In this document: positions 55,806 to 64,000 of the stretch, piece after piece
Layout of the letters: each line of letters opens with the position of its first letter
Numbering within the stretch: position 1 is the stretch's first letter
Translations under genes and position numbers: made by a program
Notes under the pieces: generated by a model
Told to the model about the DNA's origin: nothing
What the model saw: the letters and a program-made list of their open reading frames with translations, nothing else
Database searches by the model: none
DNA from: Dimorphilus gyrociliatus
Lineage: Eukaryota; Annelida; Polychaeta; Dinophilidae
NCBI GenBank assembly: GCA_904063045.1
Contig: CAJFCJ010000042.1
Location: forward strand, 1 to 64,000
Direction: 5' to 3'
Length of the DNA: 64,000 nt

Positions 55806-57817
55806 ATGAATTTGAAAAATTGTTGGAAGTGTGGATTGAGGTTCCACTGGACTCAAAGAAAATTCAGATGCAAGTTGTGCAAACATTTTTATCATGCAAA
55901 ATGTTCAAAAAGTAAGTGTATTCTATTAAACTTTCCAATGTTTAATGCTATATCATTTATATATTAAGATACAGATTATTGCTCTGATTGTCATGATGTC
56001 AGGAGAAGACAATTATTTATTAAATTGAAGAAAATAGATAATTATCATCAGAGTGAAATTCTTCAAGAAAGTGATATTGATATGGAATCTTCAATGGATT
56101 ATGCAAGTGAAAGCAACACAAATCAGGTAATTTCAATGCTTAAAAAATATTAATATCTCACTCTAAATTATTTTTGACAGCTGAGACTCTCTTTTGACTT
56201 TAATTCAACTGAATCATCAAATATTGAAAAAGAGGTGAATCTTCCTGATAATAGGCAAGATATGAGAGATATGAAAGTTGACATCAGTGATGAAACTTCA
56301 TTTGAGATGGATGAGCAGTGTAACATTATGGAAACTGAAACAGATGAATTCAAAATTGTTGTTGGTGGAAGTACCAAAGGTAAAGACTTACTTCTACACA
56401 AAAATTGTTCATATTCCATGAAAAGAAAAACTGAGAGTTCAATTACCTGGAGATGTACTCAAAGATATGCTAAAAATCCTTGTCCTGCATACATAATACA
56501 AAAAGGATCAAATTTCATTGTAAAAAATGGAAACCATCTTCATAAGTTGTATAAAAATCTGGAAAATGTTCTTCAATCAAGAATGGATTTGAAAGAAATG
56601 GCAAATTGTGACAATAACAAAACTGGTAAAAGAATAGCAGAAGATATTATTCTTAAATTTAAAGATAATATTGAAGACTTACCAGAATTAGAATCACTAA
56701 GAAGAAAAGCTTCCAGATATAAAGAGAATAGAAGACCAAAGCATCCTAGAGATTTACACTTTGAAATAAATCTAGATGAAATTCCAATGGATTTCTTATT
56801 GAAAGATATAAAAGAAAAGAAAAATCAATGTATTATATTTGGTACAAATCATCAAATAGAATTACTTGAATGTTGTAAAATTTGGTTCATTGATGCAACT
56901 TTTAAAGTTGTTAGAGATCCATTTTATCAACTCTTTTCAATTCATGGATTCTTGAAAAAACATGATGAATATCAGCAGGTTCCATTGATTTATGTTCTGA
57001 TGAGTAGCAAAAAGAAAAACTGCTATATTGCTGTTCTTCAGGTTTGAAATTTTTCAATATGATATTCACTTTTAATTTAACTCCTTATAAATGAACACAG
57101 GAGATAAGAATATTACTGAATGATAAAACACCCAGGAAATGTGTTCTTGATTTTGAAAAGACTATATGGATGTCACTTAAAGACCAGTTTCCTAATTCTG
57201 ACCTTCAAGGATGCTCTTTTCATTTCAAGCAAGCAATTTTGAGAAACATTCAGGTAGATTAAACAATACTGCAAACAATTAAATATTCATAGAAAATTTT
57301 TTGTTAGAAACTTGGATACATTAATGATTATAAAGAAAATGAATATAAAGGGAAAATGTTACAAAAATTGATGTGTTTGGCCTATCTTCCAGCAAAATTT
57401 GTTGAACAAAAGTTTTTTCAAATAAAAGAAGAACTTTGTGAAAAGAAATTGTTTTCAGATTTGCTTGATTATATTGAAGAAACATTTATTAAAAGCAGCA
57501 TTTGGCCTCCTAAATTCTGGTCTGTCTATCAATTGGCTGTGAGAACAAACAATCATGTTGAGGCATGCCATTCCAGGTTTAAAAAAAACTTGAACATGGA
57601 TGAGAACTTGTAATCTCTCATAAAAGAATTGAGAAGAGAAGCTGAGTTAGTAGAGATCTTTGAAAAGTTATTGTCTGAGAAAAAGTTAAGAAAGATACAA
57701 AAGAAGAAGTATCAAGATTTACAATTCAAAATATTTCAGTTGTGGAGTAAATTTGAAGAAAGGGAACTGAGTTTGGATGAATTATTGGATGGACTTGTAC
57801 ATTTAAATATTTTTTAA
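55806..57817 (+). pseudogene. FLYWCH/MULE transposase gene, five exons, single nonsense codon
   Basis: Exons: 55806-55911, 55969-56126, 56181-57041, 57101-57253, 57308-57817; all introns are GT/AG and 54-59 nt, and phases agree (596 codons). Residues about 6-43 form a Cx2C...Cx2C..H..C..Cx2C zinc finger. About residues 140-205 form a FLYWCH-type finger (GKDLLLHKNCSYSM, WRCTQR, HLHKL). The MULE core follows: CKIWFIDATFKVV (first Asp), CVLDFEKTIW (second Asp), CSFHFKQA, and NNHVEACHSRF (Glu). TAA at 57611-57613 interrupts exon 5; the neighbouring duplicate has TAT (Tyr) there. Otherwise intact, so inactivation looks recent. Confidence 0.85.
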
Positions 57818-57964
57818 AAGTTAACATTTCTTACTCTGCATTTTTGTTATTGTATGTTATATCATTCTTTTACTGTTTTGAAATTGTTTCCTTTCTTATT
57901 GAAAAAATAAACATAATCCATCATAAAATGGAAAGTTATATTCTTGAATATTAATGCTCTAAAA

Positions 57965-58081
57965 TGGGCCGAAATGTCCAAAAGTGGGCCAAAATGTCCT
58001 GGGCCGAAATGTCCTAAAGTGGGCCGAAATGTCCAGAGTGGGCCGAAATGTCCAAAAAGTGGGCCGAAATGTCCTGGCCCC
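57965..58081 (+). repeat. Six tandem GGGCCGAAATGTCC units
   Basis: Units of 15-21 nt with core GGGCCGAAATGTCC and spacers such as AAAAGT, TAAAGT and AGAGT. It sits exactly between the MULE gene and a truncated second copy. Confidence 0.9.
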
Positions 58082-58082
58082 A

Positions 58083-58690
58083 TACAGGATGAGTAGCAAA
58101 AAGAAAGTTGTTATATTGCTGTGCCAGTTCCAAAGTCTGACCTTTAAGGATACTTTTTTTCATTTTAAGCAAACAGTTTTGAGGCACATTCAGGTAGATT
58201 AAATGAAAAAAGAAATAAAGCACTAATTCAATATGTTTTTAGAAACTTGGATACATTACTGATTATAAAGAAAATGAATATAAAGTAAAAATGTTACAAA
58301 AATTAAAGTGTTTGGCCTATCTTCCTCCAAGTTTTATTGAACAAAAGTTTGTCCAAATGAATGATGAACTCTGTGAAAAGAAATGGTTTTAGATTTGTTT
58401 GAATACATTGAAGAAACACTGATTGAAAGCAGTGCTTGGCCTGTTCAATTTTGGTCTGTTTATCAATAAGTTGTGAGATCAAACAGGCAAGCTGATGAAT
58501 GGCATTCCAGACTTAACAAAAACTAGAATGTGGATGAGAAAGTCTATTCTCTAATAAAAGAATACAAGAAAAGCTAAATTAGTAGAGACCTTGCAAAAGT
58601 TAATGTCTGAAAAAAGTTGAGAAAGATGCAAAAGAGAAAGTATAAAAATTTACAATTTAAAATATTCCAGTTTTGGAATTTAGCTGTTGG
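58083..58690 (+). pseudogene. Truncated duplicate of the MULE transposase
   Basis: It begins at the codons ATGAGTAGCAAAAAGAAA that correspond to 56999 onward and follows exons 3-5 with an internal deletion of most of exon 4's 5' part. It keeps the intron before AAACTTGGATAC, then drifts with stops and indels. It shows the ancestral Tyr codon at the place of the nonsense codon of the main copy. Confidence 0.85.
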
Positions 58691-58971
58691 TTGAGAATTC
58701 AATCCTATTTACAAACCTTTTGGAAGATGTAGTCATACTTTGGCAGAAAATAGACCATGGTATTTAATTCAACTTGAAAAATCACTTCTTCCAGAAAAGT
58801 CTTCCACTTGCTCAGCAAAATATAATTATTGGTACTCAATTATCAAAAGATATCAATATAACAGATTTTAATAAATATCAACAATCTTTAACAATTACTG
58901 GAGGTGTGTTACATTCAAGATCTGTAACAGTGAACTGCTCTGGCTTAGCTAATTTATGCATTTGCAACTGA
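58691..58971 (+). pseudogene. Fucolectin/F5/8C-like fragment
   Basis: FGRCSHTLAENRPWYLIQLE in one frame and NIIIGTQLSKDIN in another match the domain strands seen at 40.48-40.61 kb. One frameshift and no 5' exon. Confidence 0.5.
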
Positions 58972-59532
58972 TAACTGTAATGGTTCTACTCAAACCTTTA
59001 AACAAAGTGTTTCAACTTAAGAGCTTTATTTGAAATAGAATACTTCAGCAAGTAACAACATAAAAGTTCAATAACAGAGTAGATAGGATATTGTCAAGCT
59101 ACCAAATTAACACTCAATATTGAGGAGTGAGTAGAAGGCTTGTACCATGGGAGGTTGTCTCCAGATGATCCTCTGAAGTGATCAGTTGAAGAGATGACAA
59201 ACATTTGAATAACACAGTGAGGATTTGTTCCTAGATGATCTAGATAGGGAAGAGAGTTAGTGCAATTATAGGGATCTGGGAGAAAAAAGTTTTTGCTATT
59301 ATATCCTAACCCTAATCCACCAGTTAAGGAGATTGCTTCCATTTTATGCTTCCTAACCCTCAGTTTAGGCCTACATAAACTGATAATATTAAAAGGAAAA
59401 TTTTCCTAATCTTAGAATTGCTCAAAAAGTTATCCTAAATTTTAACCTACTGGGCTGTTTTATCCCAACCCTCATTTATAGAGGGAAAATGAATGATAAC
59501 AAACAAATCTACCCAAGATAATAAGAGTATAG
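58972..59532. other. Intergenic, nothing recognised
   Basis: An 82-codon minus-strand frame (59094-59342) has no motif or splice context and is not called. Confidence 0.35.
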
Positions 59533-60051
59533 TTAGACAAATATCTTCAATGCATATTGATCATAAGAAGATAATCTCAAGATAGATTCGTTATGCCCAT
59601 ATCTATTTTGTTTTGAATGTCTAGAAATCCTATCACTATGAAATGTGCAAATATCTGTTGAAATTGTCACTGACTGTCTTACTGCCCTTGTCCAGTTTAC
59701 TGCTTTTAGCATTTCTTCAATGTAGTAGTTATCTAACTTCCAGTGTGATGGACTAATAGGCTGCTCTAAGTGATAGGTTACAATTTCCCTCAATTTACCT
59801 TTAGATCTCATTAATTTATATTTTGTCTTGGTTTCTCTATACCATTCATTAAGGCTGGGTATAAGATTGTTATGTTTATATGATGTGAGTTGTTCTCTTA
59901 CTGTATTTGGATAGTTTAATAATTGTTTTTCTTCAATTTCTACAATCCTATGATAATGTAGTGATTGGTATCGGTGTTCACTGGCTGTTTCCAGTATCAG
60001 CAGCAATGTTTGAGCAACTTTGAATCTTTGTACTTTCATATAAATGAACAT
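59533..60051 (-). CDS. Retroelement gag-like ORF
   Basis: 172 codons, with ATG near 60049-60051. It contains NLIPSLNEWY...GK followed by SPSHWKLDNYYIEEMLKAVNW, the same module pair found in the gag-like frame at 33481-33822 but in the other order, so the protein family consists of tandem modules. No zinc knuckle is seen. It lies on the same strand as the LTR relic at 62.7 kb. Probably part of a decayed Ty3-like element. Confidence 0.45.
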   Translation of the reverse strand: MFIYMKVQRFKVAQTLLLILETASEHRYQSLHYHRIVEIEEKQLLNYPNTVREQLTSYKHNNLIPSLNEWYRETKTKYKLMRSKGKLREIVTYHLEQPISPSHWKLDNYYIEEMLKAVNWTRAVRQSVTISTDICTFHSDRISRHSKQNRYGHNESILRLSSYDQYALKIFV

Positions 60052-60278
60052 TGTTTAAAGTAATATTAGTTAATTGCAATTTATCTATAGCGGACTACAG
60101 TAGTAGAATGTATCAATCCACTCACAAACAAAAACTTCTCAAAGGGTCTTGCTTATCTTTACAAATTTACAAGAAATTGGTAAATAATAAAAAGGACTTA
60201 AAAAATTAATGAATCAATAATAAGAGTTAAAATCATAACATACAACTTTAAATACTATGAAAATATATTAGAGATATT

Positions 60279-62039
60279 TTATGTTCTTAGAATTTCTAAT
60301 CCTGAACAATATCTCTGCAAATTTCCAATTTCTCTAATTTGTTCTTCACTGAAGCTGCAGCCATACAATTCCAGATGTTTCAAAGTGTTTGATGACATTT
60401 GAAGCCCTTCACAAATATTCAAAAATCCATTTTTCATATTTAAATTTAGTGATAGATTAATAGTTTTAACTGTGGGACAATATTTCAGCAAATTTCCAAT
60501 TTTTCTACTCTGTTCTTCATTTAAATTACAGCAATATAGTTCCAGATGTTTCAAAGTGTTTGATGACATTTGAAGTCCTTCACAAATATTAAAAAATCCA
60601 TTTTGCATATTTTTATTCTGTGATAGATTGATTGTTTCAATTGCACAACAATATTTCAGCAAATTTCCAAACTCTAAGCTTTGTTCTTCATTTAAATCAC
60701 AACCACACAATTCCAGATTTCTCAAGGTATATGATGACATTTGAAGACCATTACAAATATTCAAAAACCCACTTCCCATAGTATTATTCCATGATAGATG
60801 GATTGTTTCAATTGTGGGACAATGCTTCATAAACTTTCCAATCTCTATACTTTGTTCTTTATTCAACTCACACCAATCTAAATGAATATACTTTAAAGTG
60901 TTTAATGACATTTGAAGTCCTTCACAAATATTCAGAAATGCATTTCCAATTTTTTTATTCTGAGATAGATTGATTTCTTCAATTGTGGAACAACACTTTA
61001 TAAAATTTCTAATCACTGTACTTTGTTCTTCATTTAAATCACAATTACATAATTTCAAGAATTTCAAAGTGTGTGAAGACATTTGAAGTCCTTCACAAAT
61101 ATTAAAAAATCCATTTTGCATATTTTTATTAAATGATAGATTAATTGTTTCAATTGTGGAACATTGTTTGAGGAATTTTCCAATTTCTCTACTTTGTTCT
61201 TCATTTAAATCACACCAATCTAAATGAACATTTGTTAAAGTGTTTGATGACATTTGCAGACCTTCACAAATTTTCAAAAATCCATTTTGCATATTTTTAT
61301 TCCGAGAGAGATTAATTGTTTCAATTGTGGAACAATGCTTAAGAAATTTTCCAATTTCTCTACTTTGTTCTTCATTTAAATCACAATCACATAATTCCAG
61401 ATGTTTCAAAGTGTTTGATGACATTTGAAGTCCTTCACAAATATTAAAAAATCCATTTTGCATGTTTTTATTCAGTGAAAGCTTGATTGTTTCAATTGCA
61501 CAACAATATTTCAGCAAATTTCCAAATTCTAAGCTTTGTTCTTTATTTAAATCACAACGACATAATTCCATATATTTCAAAGTCTTTGATGACATTTGAA
61601 GACCTTCACAAATATTCAAAAATCCATTTCCCATATTATTATTCCATGATAGATGAATTGTTTCAATTATGAAACAATGTTTCATAATCTTTCCAATCTC
61701 TATACTTTGTTCTTCATTCAACTCACACCAATCTAAATGAACATTCTTTAAAGTGTTTAATGACATTTGCAGACCTTCACAAATATTCAGAAATCCATTT
61801 CCCATACTAATATTCAGTGATAGATTGATTGTTTTTATGGTGGAGCAATGTTTCAGCAAATTTCCAAATTCTCTACTTTGCTCTTCATTTAAATTACAAT
61901 CATATATTTTTAGATATTGCAAATTTTTTAATAAGAGTCCTTGACAAATATTTAAAAATCCATTCCTCATATTTTTATTCAAAGATAGATGTTGGAGTTT
62001 ACTTATATTTTCATTTTGTTTTGGATTTTTTGCCTGCAT
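60279..62039 (-). CDS. LRR protein of ten near-identical 57-residue repeats
   Basis: ATG at 62037-62039 gives 586 residues; the frame is open a few codons further, and a ttaatgcag acceptor lies at the ATG, so an upstream exon is possible. The chain is about ten copies of a double LRR: NGFLNICEGLQMSSNTLKHLEL, DCDLNEEQSREIGKFLKHC, STIETINLS. The repeat is 171 bp at DNA level and highly alike, unlike the older repeats of the 4.8-kb gene. There is no signal peptide or membrane helix; a cytoplasmic RI-type binding protein is inferred. Confidence 0.85.
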   Translation of the reverse strand: MQAKNPKQNENISKLQHLSLNKNMRNGFLNICQGLLLKNLQYLKIYDCNLNEEQSREFGNLLKHCSTIKTINLSLNISMGNGFLNICEGLQMSLNTLKNVHLDWCELNEEQSIEIGKIMKHCFIIETIHLSWNNNMGNGFLNICEGLQMSSKTLKYMELCRCDLNKEQSLEFGNLLKYCCAIETIKLSLNKNMQNGFFNICEGLQMSSNTLKHLELCDCDLNEEQSREIGKFLKHCSTIETINLSRNKNMQNGFLKICEGLQMSSNTLTNVHLDWCDLNEEQSREIGKFLKQCSTIETINLSFNKNMQNGFFNICEGLQMSSHTLKFLKLCNCDLNEEQSTVIRNFIKCCSTIEEINLSQNKKIGNAFLNICEGLQMSLNTLKYIHLDWCELNKEQSIEIGKFMKHCPTIETIHLSWNNTMGSGFLNICNGLQMSSYTLRNLELCGCDLNEEQSLEFGNLLKYCCAIETINLSQNKNMQNGFFNICEGLQMSSNTLKHLELYCCNLNEEQSRKIGNLLKYCPTVKTINLSLNLNMKNGFLNICEGLQMSSNTLKHLELYGCSFSEEQIREIGNLQRYCSGLEILRT

Positions 62040-62051
62040 TAAGGACAACAA

Positions 62052-62690
62052 GGTTCCTGATTTTCCTTTTATAATTGTTGATTACATCCAAAATAGTAAG
62101 TTTGTTGACAATGTAGGATTCTTGGACCTTTTCCCACAAGAATTTCAAGCAAATTTAATATTGAAGGTGTTTTTCAATACTAATATTTTGCTTGGCGGCC
62201 ATTTTGTAACCGTAGTTTTTTTTATTTACTTCCATTTTTTATATTTAGATCTATTTTAGTTCAGTGGAATTACATTTATACGAAATTTATAGTCAATTTT
62301 TATCAAATATGTGAACAATTTTATGATTAAGAGTTGCGAATTTTTTACAAATAATGGAATAATATAAAAGGGTAATGCTAAAACAAGGACTACACTGGTA
62401 CCTGTAAAGAATGTGAAATATATATTAAAAATTGACATGAACAGTTGCCCTCCATACTGAAAAAATAATATGACACATGGATTTTTGAATATTTATAAAC
62501 AACTTAATAGTTTATCAAAAACCCTAAGAAAACTAGATTCAAGAGATTGCTAAAGAATTATTCCATAATAGAAACAGTAGACCTATCATACAATAAAAGA
62601 ATTTGAAATGGTTATTTAAATATTTGTTAAGGATTTCAATAGTCAAAATATGTCCAACAGAAAATTATAGATGAAATTCAATGCAGGTGT
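62052..62690. other. No supported gene
   Basis: A frame starting MAAKQNISIEK (minus strand, ATG near 62203) stops after 15 codons. Nothing else recognised. Confidence 0.35.
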
Positions 62691-62699
62691 GCTTTCTTG

Positions 62700-62930
62700 T
62701 ATTGTAATTGTAGAAATATCTGGTTCATCACAACAGAGGTAGACCTTTCCAATCATTTACTAATTTACCAAAGTATTCAAACAAATAAAACTTTTGAAGT
62801 TTGTCAACAAATAGTCGTAATAAATGTACTTTCTGTCGAAATTCATCAACAAAATACAGTATTTCAGTCAAAGAATATATTCTGAGTAAAATGAGATACT
62901 AGTTGTAAACAAACAAGTTAAAATAACAAA
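62700..62930 (-). repeat. LTR relic of the Ty3-like family
   Basis: Same orientation as the LTR at 33826-34081 and matching it from the gag-like start (62758 backward: YLCCDEPDIST) through TTTGAAGTTTGTC and AGAATATATTCTGAGTAAA. It lacks the TATA end. Confidence 0.7.
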
Positions 62931-62940
62931 TAGATGGTTA

Positions 62941-63530
62941 GAAAAGTGAACTTTTAACTGTTAATTTTGTGGGGTTAATACACTATTTTAAGGGTTCATA
63001 ATTTTCTAATTTGAACGTTCACAAAAACAAAGGTAACATTCGATGACAATGAAAAGTTCTAAATATGGTCATTCTTTTATTGTTTTCTTCTTCTAAAAAA
63101 TAGTTGAAGGTTGGAGAGTTACATAAGATGCAAACAATTTTATCTATGACAAGTCAAAGAAGGAAGAAAACATGGGTTTAATTGTAATGTTTATAATATG
63201 ACAATTACAGATACAAATATGCCAAATTATATGCGAGAAATAGACACATAGCTATCAAAACTGGTATACTTTTACTCTTGTTGTATTTCTAGGCCTATTT
63301 CTTTACTTTATAAGGTCAGGACAAAGACATTTATTTATTGATAGATTGTCTGTATGGAAAAGTAGCATAATCCTTTTGACTTTCAGTTAAAAAAGTTTTT
63401 ATAAATTGGAATTTCTTTAAAATTAAATTTCTTTTCAAATGTACTCAGATTCATACTAAATGAATCTGATGGTTTTCCATATTGTCCATCCAAACATTGG
63501 ACAAATGCAATGGATTTTAGAAATTTAGTA
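62941..63530. other. Intergenic, nothing recognised
   Basis: AT-rich, without a supported feature. Confidence 0.4.
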
Positions 63531-64000
63531 TCATAGTAACTGAAGTAGGTATTGAACTTGCTGTTGTGTTGTAAAACAGTTGAATTGCCTTAAAATATAT
63601 TTCTCAAAGAAGAAGACTGGTGAAACAAAATTGGCTTTTGCTTGAAGTAAAATTTTCCAAATATTACAATCTTTGTAAGTTTTATATTCTAGAATTTCAA
63701 TATTATCAATAGATTTCCATGAACTTTTGCTTGTAAATTCTAGGTACAAATTATTATTTATTAGTATTCTGAAAAAGCTCCTTAATGATTGTTCCACCCC
63801 ATTGGGATATGCTCGAAGAAGATTTTTAATACAGCAGAGTAATTCCCCCGATTGGCCAAATTCTTTTCCAATTCCAAAGGATTTTGCTTGAATGTACTTG
63901 TCCTGATCATTTTCAAGTCTTAGCCTCATGTTTTCAATAATACTAATTTTTTCATGACAAATATTTAGCTCACTTTTATCAATCCAATCAACATTGCAAA
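63531..64000 (-). CDS. Partial gene at the window edge, unknown product
   Basis: The minus-strand frame is open from the window edge to the stop at 63531 (about 156 codons; an internal ATG lies at 63927-63929). GKEFGQSGELLCCIKNLLRAYPNGV recalls the start of HSP90-like ATPase domains in sacsin-type proteins, but the next expected motif (NADDA) is absent, so this is only a hint. It ends FTTQQQVQYLLQLL. Incomplete at its 5' side. Confidence 0.4.
   Translation of the reverse strand, partial: CNVDWIDKSELNICHEKISIIENMRLRLENDQDKYIQAKSFGIGKEFGQSGELLCCIKNLLRAYPNGVEQSLRSFFRILINNNLYLEFTSKSSWKSIDNIEILEYKTYKDCNIWKILLQAKANFVSPVFFFEKYILRQFNCFTTQQQVQYLLQLL

Larger units (their letters stand above)
55525..58082 (+). 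mobile_element. MULE-type DNA transposon with GGGCCGAAATGTCC ends
   Basis: The left side carries GGCCCACTTTGGGACATTTC at 55525-55544; the right side has six GGGCCGAAATGTCC-type units (57965-58081) in the opposite sense. A five-exon FLYWCH/MULE transposase gene lies between. The exact outer ends and target duplication cannot be fixed by eye. Confidence 0.65.

Noticed and set aside
62092-62203. Possible Tigger/pogo transposase start on the minus strand (MAAKQNISIEK)
   Set aside because: It stops after 15 codons, and the continuation in another frame has no diagnostic motif.
63531-64000. Sacsin-type HSP90-like ATPase domain at the edge
   Set aside because: Only the EFGQ and AYPNG stretch is similar; the expected NADDA motif does not follow, so it is kept as unknown.

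Overview
This window looks like AT-rich invertebrate animal DNA. It has spliced genes with very short GT/AG introns (mostly 41-106 nt), animal-type extracellular modules (LDL-receptor class A, F5/8C-like, PAN/apple, SUEL lectin, LRR), a nuclear tRNA-Ile with a pol III T-run, and many Tc1/mariner, MULE and Ty3-like elements. The species cannot be fixed; a lophotrochozoan-type invertebrate is a guess. One 155-nt N gap (30563-30717) shows that it is a draft assembly.

Layout. 1-2.2 kb: a decayed Tc1-like element with 230-bp inverted ends holding an LDLa exon fragment and a small repeat. 2.8-4.6 kb: a decayed secreted F5/8C-like gene. 4.8-6.6 kb: an intron-less LRR gene (minus strand). 8.3-10.3 kb: a six-exon secreted F5/8C-like gene whose splice phases all agree. 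10.95-12.3 kb: a Tc1 element with an apparently intact DD34E transposase. 14.5-17.2 kb: a multi-exon gene with LCxxLGY (SRCR-like) modules, partly frame-disrupted. 17.4-18.5 kb: mariner debris and a short inverted-repeat element. 18.7-22.1 kb: an LDLa-LRR-rhodopsin-class receptor (LGR/relaxin-receptor-like) whose splicing continues past TM7 into a protein-kinase-like C-lobe. 23.4-24.5 kb: a dead paralogue of it that lacks TM2-TM7. 25.8-29.2 kb: LRR fragments, the tRNA and a short secreted Cys-rich peptide gene.

29.6-37.5 kb is a nest of rearranged Ty3-like retroelement pieces, Tc1 ends and a second short secreted peptide gene enclosed by 180-bp inverted repeats. 38.9-41.5 kb has a small membrane-protein gene with one internal stop and another decayed F5/8C-like gene. 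44.6-52.6 kb (minus) is the most striking structure: a signal peptide and SUEL lectin exon followed by about 25 tandem, phase 1-1 PAN/apple exons, each in a 305-bp unit. 53-58.7 kb holds mariner and MULE remnants, including a five-exon FLYWCH/MULE transposase gene with a single nonsense codon. 59.5-64 kb has a retroelement gag-like ORF, an LRR gene of ten 57-residue repeats, an LTR relic and a partial gene at the edge.

The host genes are mostly secreted or surface recognition proteins (lectin-like, PAN, F5/8C, LRR, a receptor with an LDLa/LRR ectodomain). Repeat expansion, local duplication and decay are the main processes visible here. Exon structures were worked out by hand from reading frame and GT/AG sites; no alignment or expression data were available.
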